Shown here: piece after piece, positions 55,970 through 64,000 of the stretch | Layout of the letters: the number at the start of each line of letters is the position of its first letter | Numbering within the stretch: position 1 is the first letter of the stretch | Source of the DNA: Xanthostigma xanthostigma | Lineage: Eukaryota; Arthropoda; Insecta; Raphidioptera; Raphidiidae | Direction: 5' to 3' | Length of the DNA: 64,000 bases | Assembly: GCA_963575645.1 (NCBI GenBank) | Contig: OY754468.1 | Location: forward strand, 22,158,465 to 22,222,464 | Position numbers and translations under genes: made by a program | The notes under the pieces: generated by a model | Database searches by the model: none | Seen by the model: only the letters and a program-made list of their open reading frames with translations | What the model was told of the DNA's origin: nothing

Positions 55970-56519
55970 TAAAAAATAAATATAGTTTCAAAAAAACTAA
56001 AAAACACGCTTTATATCGAACTAAAAAGTAAAAAATATTTTTTTAAAATAAGCTTAAAAAGCGTGGGGCGCTTTGTTCCACATTTTCGTCCATCGAACGC
56101 CCCACGCTTTTTAAGCTTATTTTAAAAAAAATATTTTTTACTTTTTAGTTCGATATAAAGCGTGCTTTTTAGTTTTTTTAAACTATATTTATTTTTCATT
56201 TGTTAGTTTGATATAAAGTGTGTTTTTTAGTTCTTTTTAAACTATATTTATTTTCCACTTTTTAGTTCGATTTATTGTCAAAAATTTGCCGAAAAATAAA
56301 CAATTTTTTTTTCGGCGTGGACGGGATTAGAACCCACGACCCGTGATGCCGAGAGTTGACGTCAGCGAAGACCCGTGCTTTAGACCGCACGGCTACCCAT
56401 TGTACTTACATTGCTGGCATAATATTATGCCACTATATAAACCACTTGCTGTAGTCCAAATGGAGATTACAAACATACATACAAACTTACAAGTGAAACT
56501 AATATAAAGCGTGTAAAAA
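55970..56519 (-). mobile_element. Composite tRNA-like plus hairpin element, copy 2
   Basis: On the minus strand: TTACACGCTTTATATTAGTT, tRNA-like module, two tandem units, then a hairpin with apex AAAAAGCGTGGGGCG mirrored. About 550 bp and not interrupted. It sits exactly in the second 170-bp unit, which gives its insertion limits. Confidence 0.8.
56314..56404 (-). other. Class II tRNA-like module, copy 2
   Basis: GGTAGCCGTGCGGTCTAAAG (A-box-like) and GTGGGTTCTAATCCCGT (B-box-like, 7-nt T loop TTCTAAT with a GU-containing stem). Better preserved in the T arm than copy 1. The acceptor stem is weak. Confidence 0.6.
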
Positions 56520-56619
56520 GAGGGAACCATGTTCCAAAGTAACGTATATTGTTTCGTGTCACCGCAATCACAACGGTCGCTCCAACCTAGTAGCCGATGT
56601 GTTTGCTCGATCGGAGCCC

Positions 56620-58233
56620 CCAATCACAAAGGGGCCCCGCGGCTCTCTGAGCGACGTTCGAAAATGTTATTTAAATATCCTAGATAAATATATGCGAAAG
56701 TTTAAAACCCGCACATAAACAGTCGCAAAAATTATTATATAACAATTATAGAACCCCAAAAAAGGTGGTCTATTTATATTGCAAAAAACTCGAAAACTAC
56801 TAATGCTAGAAATTTAAATAAAAGATTGTTAAAGATGAGGAAATTTCCGACAAAGAATGTCGACTCCCGGAACTTCGTCTGTATTATTAATACTTTTCCT
56901 CTAATGTTGAAAATAGAGCTCCGCGTGGTCGGCGCTGTGCCATTACGTTGTCTCGAAACCGGCCGTAGATAAGGGCCTCAATTTCACTCTTGGTTACGTA
57001 GCTACGCCACTGGTTCCGAGAGTGCGCTCTACATTAAGTTTAAAATCAACTTCCCCTTGAGGGAATAACCAGCCCTAAGAGTACTTATTCTGGACGTGGA
57101 ACTGTTTAGAAGCTATAATCTAGCTCAAACAGTTCGAAAAATCCAAGAATTTGGCCTACAAACATGCAGTTCGAGCAGTCGGAGGAGAACGAATAAGTGT
57201 ACAAATGAATGAAGTTAAGGAAACGACATACAAGCAACAGCATTTTTGCTTATATAGTTTGCTCAATGGTACAAAAAATAATAAAGAACTGTCTCGACAT
57301 ATTATAACGGGTTATTTGCACCGACTGTACACTTGCACAACACACGTAACACACCGGTTTAATTAAGTCAATAAATTCCGTATTCTACGCGATAAAACAC
57401 TTTTATATCGTGTGTGTTCCCTTGCAGATTTATTATAATATTGATATCGCACAATCTAAATTGTGTACAAGTTAAAAATAATAATAAAATGCACAAAAAA
57501 AAAAACAAGCAACGTACGTGACGCAGAAATATAACCGTACTACCATTGAGAATTCTATATCACTTTTATAAGGTGTTAATTTGATACTGAAATATATTGT
57601 AAAGCGCATATCTCTCCTGCTTAAATATTTTTTAGGTTAAATTATTTTTTATTACTTTATCCTTTTGTTTTCTGGTTCCTTCTAATAAAACAAAAGCTTG
57701 ATTTATTTATGTTGTGAGCTGTTCATTAAAAATTTTGAATGTTTAAAAGGGCAAATTATTGCTGTGTAACTTACTTGCTGGGTAGTGAGTCGAATGCCTC
57801 CACATGGAACTTTTATGGTGGGAGTGCCGGTTCTTGTGTGCCTTAACCTAAACTTATTATCATCTATTGGTGATATTAAAAATAAGATTTTTAAGTAACT
57901 TGCATAAATGACTGGTAGTTTGTAATAATCAAAGAATTAAATCCCAATCCACAAACCAAATTAGTTTTAACGAAAGTTTCAGTTTTGATAAGAATGCTGA
58001 TATTTTTTTTTTCAAGTGATTGAGCACAGGTTTTGAATTTTTTAATTGCGTGATTAAATTTGGCGAATATCAAAAATTAAAATGTTTATCCAACATCAAA
58101 TCTCACGCATGAACGTGCTAGACAAAAATATATAATGACATTATTTAGAATAGACGAAAAAAGTCATTTTACGGTGTCTCTGTAGCTTAATTATTCGATA
58201 ATAGAAACAAATCTTTTTAAACACTATTAAACC
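56620..58233. other. Spacer
   Basis: A lone hAT-like right end TACGTAGCTACGCCACTGG lies at about 56995-57012. The frame 57151-57366 is unrecognised. Confidence 0.4.
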
Positions 58234-58241
58234 ATTGTAAT

Positions 58242-58781
58242 TAGTGATGTGCCGGGTATCCGTATCCGCGGATATTCAAGGGAGAAGAAAGATCCAAATC
58301 CGTATCAGTTAGTTTTTGGCGGATCTTTTACCTTATTAATTTTCAATTCATAGATGAAATTTTATATACCTATATATAGGTGATTAGGTTATAATGAAAA
58401 ACTGTTAAATTCCATTCAGATTATTTTTTATTTTTTAAAATCGTATTTGGCACCTTTATATTGCAAACATTAATCGTAGTGAGTATGTACCATATACCAA
58501 TAGTACTTAACTCAAAGATACTAAAAAACTATCTTTATAATGAGATATTGCACATCGATCTTTGGAAAGAGACAAACTGTTATGAGAGTTAACTCTTAAA
58601 GAGGTCAATAACTTTTTCCCATAACAGATAGTCTCTTTCCAAAGGTCGATGTGCAATATTTACCGCCGCGTACTCTAAGGAAGTTAAGATCCGTATCCGT
58701 ATCCGCGGATCTTTAAACCAAATATCCGTATTCAGATCCGTATCCGCGGATATACATTTTTAACGATCCGGCACATCACTA
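58242..58781. mobile_element. hAT element with subterminal repeats and a nested foldback
   Basis: TIRs TAGTGATGTGCCGG / CCGGCACATCACTA are perfect; duplication ATTGTAAT is perfect (58234-58241, 58782-58789). The word CGTATCCGCGGAT occurs once near the left end and at least twice near the right. A foldback with 40-nt arms lies at 58545-58659. Confidence 0.9.
58545..58659. mobile_element. Foldback nested in the hAT element
   Basis: Arms ATATTGCACATCGATCTTTG... (58545-58584) and its near-perfect complement (58620-58659); the loop contains palindrome AGAGTTAACTCT. Confidence 0.8.
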
Positions 58782-58789
58782 ATTGTAAT

Positions 58790-58987
58790 ATGTTCCGTTC
58801 GAACGGGAAAACGAACAATATGTTGATCCAGACTACTTGCGAGTATATAATATATTAATCGCGGGTGGTGGTGGTGGTGGTGGTAACGGGTCGCGCACAC
58901 CGTCCCCGAGTCAGGGGCCGGGTTCACATCAACCGCAGCAACAAGTAACGTATGTAACACGGCGGCCGCCGCGTGCTTGTCTGTGAA

Positions 58988-59018
<31 letters not shown>

Positions 59019-59456
59019 CGACGTCACATGATCCGCTTCGCCCTCTCCTCCTCCCCCAACGCTGCCGTTCTGCATACAGTCACGTGTACGCGCTCGCGTG
59101 TGGACTAATTAACCTGCCACAACGGTGTAAACTGTGTCACATCATCTGTCGCACGATTTGCCAAACCTCATCGCCTGTTTGTGTGCCGTACGGGGGGATA
59201 ACAGCCTATACGAACACTGATCAACAAAGAGTAAATACATTTTTTAAAGAGGCGACGCTTCGAACATTGGTTTTCAAACTTTCGCGGCGCAACACCCTGG
59301 AATATCGTGAAGCTATACTTATGTTACAATAACAAATTTTACTGTATTCCGGAAAGAACCTCAAATTGTTAATGTGGTAATAATGATCCATCTGAATTTT
59401 TGTTTCCTTCAAATGAAATAAAAGTGGTAAAATGCCGCTTTAGACTCTAAAGCGAC
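58790..59456. other. GC-richer unique block with GGT and GT microsatellites
   Basis: (GGT)n at 58864-58883 and (GT)n at 58991-59018, with GGCGGCCGCCGCG and a GACGTCAC CRE-like word between and after. The plus frame 58973-59332 (119 codons) begins inside the microsatellite and has no known similarity. Possible regulatory block; unproven. Confidence 0.35.
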
Positions 59457-60087
59457 ATTTTACCATTCCAACCCACAAGTGGGGAATGGTACTATTCTAG
59501 GTCAAAATTCACTTTTCAAGATTTTACAATATTATTTTGTTTTGAGGTCCCCCGAATCCAAAAAACATATTTTTGGAAAAACTCTGTGCGTCTGTTAGTC
59601 TGTGAACACGATACAGGTCAAACGGATGAACGAATTGAAACCAAATTTTGGGAGCTTGTTTGGTATACAAATATGAAGAGCCCTATTGTTTTTGGGGATA
59701 ATCGGTGCATGCGCAGAAGAGATATATGCTACAACAGTGTTTTTATATAATAATGGTATACTTTTCATAACGGCTCATATTCTATTTATTTTTTCAAGAC
59801 AGTTTCGTTAAAAAAAGTTTTTTCTGAACTTTATTGGCTCGAAAATATTTTGAAAATTAAAAAAATCAGCTGTTCTTTTGTTTTGTAGATCTGTCAGAAA
59901 TAAACTAGTTAAGCATGCTTTGATTAATTTTTACATGACGTGGAACATATTATGTAGAGATAACCATGGCAACGAATAGCAAATATCATATTGAATACTA
60001 GCCATTACCCGCGTCACCTCACGCGATATCAGAAATTTTCTTTTCTTCATTATACTATATCAAATGTCAATATTTTTGATGCTGGAA
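59457..60087. repeat. Dispersed repeat R, copy 2
   Basis: Collinear with 12269-12905 in the same orientation, with scattered small indels. Keeps the TACCATTCC hairpin and the ACTAGCCATTACCCGCGTCA block. Confidence 0.75.
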
Positions 60088-60594
60088 TTTTCGCTTTCAA
60101 TTTTGAAATTTATTTTGGCGTGACGACACTAATGTATTAAATAATCGCAGGCAGATACGGTATTACTAAGAAATTCTTGCTTTGTGTACAGTCTCATGAC
60201 TCCTTGTATTTTCAAGTTTTTAGTTCCTACTTCTCACGCAAAGTGTCTCCTCCTAGGCTTCTCGTCCAGTAGAAAAATACGTTTGCGTGGCGCTCCTCTG
60301 TATGTTCGTATATATATATATATATATAATACTTATATATATTACATTTTACTCGTATACTGACGTCCTCGATTATACACATAATAATATTGTGTATAAG
60401 CATTAAGCATGCATTAGTAGATAAAGGGAGAACATAACACAGATATCTGCCTACGTCGAATTTTTCTACACATCTATTGGCGCGTTTGGCAGCAAAATCA
60501 TGCCGTAACGGAAACGAGATCAAGCTCTCTGTGTGAGCTATCTCAACGGCATATGCGACTACAGTTCACCGCTTGTATATGCACACTTTGTATT
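60088..60594. other. Spacer with (TA)n
   Basis: TA run at about 60308-60327. The minus frame 60227-60523 crosses it and is unrecognised. Confidence 0.4.
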
Positions 60595-60745
60595 AGTCAT
60601 TAGAATTTCGTTAGTTGACGGGGCGAAATTTAGTTACAGGGCGAAATTTAGTTACAGAGCGAAATTTAGTTACTAGAATTTAGCTTAAATGTATCTTTCA
60701 CATCTACCAGGCGTCCCACGACGACTCCTAATTTTTTTAGATATG
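60595..60745 (-). repeat. Dispersed repeat with 18-bp tandem tail
   Basis: Partner of 3718-3822 in the opposite orientation. GGGCGAAATTTAGTTACA recurs about three times at 60620-60672, whereas the 3.7-kb copy has one complete and one partial unit. Confidence 0.75.
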
Positions 60746-60821
60746 CTTTCACTAAAAACAAATACAAACGCATTTTTGTAATAAAAACCTAGTACAATAC
60801 ACAAATTTATGCTGTAACCTT

Positions 60822-60893
60822 CCAGTAATCCAAGGATTTCGGTAATCCGACATGTATCGGATTAGTGAGAGTTTTCTGTATTTTTTTTCGTAG
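60822..60893 (-). mobile_element. pogo/Tigger-like terminal fragment
   Basis: The minus strand reads ACAGAAAACTCTCACTAATC then CGATACATGTCGGATTACCG, which resembles pogo-group ends. The other end was not found. Confidence 0.5.
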
Positions 60894-61251
60894 TCATGGT
60901 TACATTGTTAGCGTTAAATATTTAACGACCTGATCTTGCACGAGAAAAAAATTGTTCGTTTAAGGCGCTCCCACAGAGCATCGCGAGACAGCGGGATATT
61001 CTGTCATGTAATTTGATTCCGCGCCGCTTACGCTGCCACAGTCCTGCGCTGGTCTGCGAGAATCTTGATTCGTTCAATCGATGTGCGTTACTTGTTCATG
61101 AAACACACGAGAGAAATAAATATTGGCCGTCGAGTTTGTTTTTCCATATCTGTGCCGAGGACAGCTTGGCGTTAAACGGTGCTGGCGTTTGTTATCGCGC
61201 GTCTATAATCTACAATAAATTAAAATAGTCTGATAGTAAACAAAGTGTATA

Positions 61252-61983
61252 TCTATACTAATATATAAAGCAGAAGAGTTTGTTTGTTTGTTTGAACGCG
61301 CTAATCTCAGGAACACTGGTTCGAATTGAAAAAAATTTTTTTGTTGGATAGCCCATTTATCGAGGAAGGCTATAGGCTATATAATATCACGCTACGACTA
61401 ATAGGAGCGGAAAATCAATGAAAAATGTTGCAGAATGTCAGTCAACATTTTTCATCATATACTTATATTCAGGTGAAATGCCTTAACTGAATATCCCAAT
61501 ATTAGCGCCGCACGTACCGGCCTGGTTAGCTCAGTCGGTAGAGTGCGCGACTTAATCTCCGGGTCATGGGTTCGAGCCCCACAATGGACGAATATGTTTT
61601 TAATGTTTTTTTTTATTATTTTCTAGATTGCTTTTATCTAAGGCTTACATTTCAATTTTTTAAAATTTTATTACGACTAATTAAAATTCAATAAATCTAA
61701 TTAATAGCTCATTTGAAAACTGTTACAACTATAAGCACCTATATAAAAAAAAATTTCTAACAGTGTTTTCAATTAAATATTTATTATATTAAAAGAATTT
61801 TATTACTTAAAAAAAGTATAAATACTGCTTTTTGACGACAAAAACTTTTGAACGGTAACGCCGATCATTATGAAGTTTGGACACAACATTCATCTTGGTA
61901 AACTAAGATGAATGTGCGTACTCATGTCCTTTCCTTCCCCATTCGTTCTTTTGCACCCGGGTGAAACCGGGCGGGACCGCTAG
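61252..61983 (+). mobile_element. Helitron, 732 bp, carrying a tRNA-Lys-like sequence
   Basis: Starts TCTATACTAATATATAAAGC and ends CCGGGCGGGACCGCTAG, inserted between A (61251) and T (61984). CACCCGGGTGAAACCGGGCG forms the GC hairpin before the end. No Rep/helicase coding sequence remains. Limits are supported by the unoccupied copy at 28.3 kb. Confidence 0.9.
61520..61590 (+). tRNA. tRNA-Lys-like pseudogene
   Basis: TAGCTCAGTCGGTAGAG (D arm) and GGGTTCGAGCCCCAC (T arm) are canonical. The anticodon region CGCGACTTAATCTCC looks like a Lys (CTT) loop lacking 2 nt, and the acceptor stem GCCTGGT/AATGGAC pairs poorly. It is a tRNA-derived pseudogene or SINE head inside the Helitron, not a functional gene. 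Confidence 0.65.
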
Positions 61984-62235
61984 TAAAATATAAACCAAGG
62001 CGATCCGAATAAAATTGCGATCTGTAGAGCTCGGACGTACATACGTGCGTACAGACCAACCGACAGCTGCTGTTCGAGATTTTCAATTACAATTTTAGAA
62101 GTAATTTAGAATCAATCTAAAAATGGCTCCGTTTTATAGAACAGAATCTTCTCTTTTCAAAAAGCTACAATTTGAACGGATTTCGTGTGAAATTAACCTA
62201 GATATAACTTCTTGAATGAACGAAAGTCAACTCAG

Positions 62236-62947
62236 CGGTATGTGCCAAAAAAAAAAAAAAACAAAATAAAGCAGATACCGCTCGGTTAGCGGTATGTGCA
62301 ACTATTTTAGTGCACATTCTCTCCGTAGTCCGAAGGCGTCACTCGACCAATACGTACGATTCAAGTCGGCTGTATCTCGCGAAGGGGCGAAGTGAGGCGG
62401 TGGCGGGCGCATCATGTGTGTTACGTAAGTCTGGAGTGTGTCGAGATAGATGCCACTCGAGATAAAGTCACGAGCCATCAAGCCCCGGTCCAAATATCAG
62501 TCAAACGTTCTCTCCACAACCACGGATCTACACACTCTGACGTCTGACTGATTCAACCGCCCACTAGATCGAGTTTTTATAAAAGAATACAATGTTTGAA
62601 GTTGCTTCTACATGCCCGTAGATTAGAAAGAATGTATCATGCATTATTTATATGAAATTATTAATTAAACGCTCCACTAAGTAAATTCATTATTTCCGCT
62701 TATGTAAAATAACAATGCAGTGAGGTTTTTGTTTTATTATTTTCAGTTTTTTTTACTTGAAACAATAAAATTTGTTGTACTTTAATGAGTTTTTTTTAAT
62801 AAGAGTGAATAACCATAATAAACGATTTCCGTTGTCTGTTGTGTTCGAATATTTCAGTAAAAGGAAAATTGATTTTTTTTAATATGCCTGACGGGTTATT
62901 TATAATAGGTTTTATATCTGAATAATAACTACCTGATGTTTCCTAAG
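62236..62947. other. Spacer
   Basis: ACCGCTCGGTTAGCGGTATG lies near 62277. The minus frame 62302-62493 is unrecognised. Confidence 0.4.
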
Positions 62948-62950
62948 TTA

Positions 62951-63277
62951 AGGCCGTTGCACACGAGGCTGGAAACACTGCTTGGACTTCTGCTGGCCGG
63001 CAGGACTGGAAATGACGTCACTGCGGGTTCACATGCTTGCTCACAAGATAGATTTTGAAATTAGAACAGAGACTTTTTTTCAGGAATCAGTATCTTGTCA
63101 CGTGAGCGATATGAACAAACGCCCACAAACCAACATGGCGTCATTCTGCTCAGAGTCAGACAACAGACACGTTTTACTCTGTGTTTACATTTGAACTGTC
63201 ACTGCACGCGTGTCGTGTTAATCGAGTACATATAAGCAATTAAGAAAACCAGCGCTAGGCCTCGTGTGCAGCGACCT
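62951..63277. mobile_element. PIF/Harbinger-like element, family H copy 5 (best ends)
   Basis: AGGCCGTTGCACACGAGGCT and GGCCTCGTGTGCAGCGACCT are inverted ends flanked by TTA on both sides (62948-62950, 63278-63280). Interior words TGACGTCACTGCGGG and ACAAACCAACATGGCGTCAT recur in copies 2 and 4. The frame 62982-63194 is inside. Confidence 0.85.
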
Positions 63278-63280
63278 TTA

Positions 63281-63704
63281 GTATTTTTTAATACGAATCG
63301 ATTAGTCGAATTTTAATGTGAAACACCTACTGGCAAGTTTGAATGGAAATAACAGCGTGCAATTACCGTGACGCACGACGCTGTTCATGATACGTGCTAC
63401 GTTTAATTTAGTTTCTAGAATTGACAGCGTGAAAATGTGTGTTACCGCTTGCTGTGTGAATGCTTTGGATTATATCATGGCTTTTGTTGATGGTGACATC
63501 TAACTGACATTTACTAGTTACTAGAATAGTTATTTAAGTGACGCTGCTCGTAACTTAAAGTTGCATACGGCGAATATGGCGTTTGTTGAGGGCGACATCT
63601 AACATACCTAACTTCGAACATGGCTCTAATATTTCTACATGTGTTTGTTTATGTAGTTTTGCGTGTGGTAAATAATTACTGTGCGTGGTTATATATTTTT
63701 TTTA
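63281..63704. other. Spacer
   Basis: GATGGTGACATCTAAC-like words occur twice (about 63490 and 63590: GGCGACATCTAAC). Nothing else recognised. Confidence 0.4.
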
Positions 63705-63972
63705 ACTCATGCGGGAAAAGTGGTATCTTTACGCATGCTGTTACGGTTGAAAAGTGGCTATTTTCATTTGCGTGCGCAAACTTTATTTGTCGCACTGAAA
63801 TTATTGTTTGCCGCACGCAAATTCAGAGTTAGCATAGTTACCAATACTGAATGTGACAGCAAAAAATGTGTATTTTTAAATTGAACATTCTGGTAATTTT
63901 AGTTTATTCGTAATAAAAAATAGTATGTGCAGCTCGTGCGGCATTGTTGCACATAGTTGCACAATAGTATAT
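63705..63972 (-). repeat. Dispersed repeat M, copy 2
   Basis: Reverse of 31890-32280: CCCGCATGAG, GCATGCGTAAAGATACCACT and CAATGCCGCACGAGCTGCAC on the minus strand. About 120 bp shorter in the middle. Frames at 63620-63884 are repeat-derived. Confidence 0.7.
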
Positions 63973-64000
63973 TTTCGTTTTCACTTTGTTTAAATAAAAA

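Larger units (their letters stand above)
55777..56616 (+). repeat. 170-bp tandem repeat, two units, the second interrupted
   Basis: Unit 1 (55777-55946) starts CGTCTAAAATGATCACTGTG; unit 2 starts at 55947, breaks at 55969 and resumes at 56520 with GGAACCATGTTCCAAAGTAA. Words TTCCAAAGTAACGTAT and GTGTCACCGCAATCAC are common to both. Confidence 0.75.
61228..62235 (+). repeat. Dispersed repeat K, copy 2, interrupted by a Helitron
   Basis: 61228-61251 plus 61984-62235 corresponds to 28288-28560. The split lies within GTGTATA/TAAAATATAAACC. Confidence 0.75.

Noticed and set aside
54717..57012. One large hAT from CAGGGCCGTC to CGCCACTGG
   Set aside because: The two ends belong to different end types and no matching 8-bp duplication is present.
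61520..61590. Functional tRNA-Lys gene
   Set aside because: The anticodon loop lacks 2 nt and the acceptor stem pairs poorly, so it is called a pseudogene.

Overview
This is AT-rich nuclear DNA from an arthropod, most likely a moth or butterfly. That assignment rests on my memory of several dispersed repeats seen in lepidopteran genomes: the GGTTCCGTACC repeat, the CCGACTTC...GGAGGAGG repeat, and Helitron-like elements starting TCTATACTAATATTATAAA and ending in CTAG. I found no intact host gene. Nearly all ORFs are short, many lack an ATG, and most sit inside repeats. The window reads as a long intron or gene desert filled with transposon remains.

Protein-coding remains come from four elements. 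They are the C-terminal end of a non-LTR retrotransposon reverse transcriptase (3-542), two broken Tc1/mariner-type transposases inside TIR elements (14745-15699 and 16041-17626), and a frameshifted RNase H and C-terminal region of another non-LTR element (31340-31848, minus strand). A short retrotransposon 3' end is nested inside the first transposase.

The rest is mostly non-autonomous DNA transposons. Nine hAT-type elements have readable 8-bp target duplications (22.4, 23.4, 36.8, 43.3, 45.3, 47.3, 49.5, 52.9 and 58.2 kb). A PIF/Harbinger-like family with CACACGAGGC ends has five copies plus a stray end. There are several Helitrons, a pogo-like MITE, and many foldback elements with long inverted arms. 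Two composite elements join a class II tRNA-like module to a large hairpin. A four-copy double-hairpin family (41.3, 44.9, 50.8 and 55.0 kb) carries an internal segment that is inverted in one copy.

Paired copies let several insertions be proved inside the window, because one copy is the unoccupied site of the other. This works for the pogo-like MITE at 24.4 kb, the Helitron at 61.3 kb, the hATs at 45.3 and 52.9 kb, the composite element at 56.0 kb, and the retro insertion at 15.0 kb.

Unique-looking spacers hold a few GC-richer islands (about 3.0, 13.2, 25.3, 27.3, 32.4, 46.4 and 59.0 kb) of unknown role. Two plus-strand sites (43020/43021 and 33907/33908) look like recursive splice (ratchet) sites, which would fit a very long plus-strand intron.
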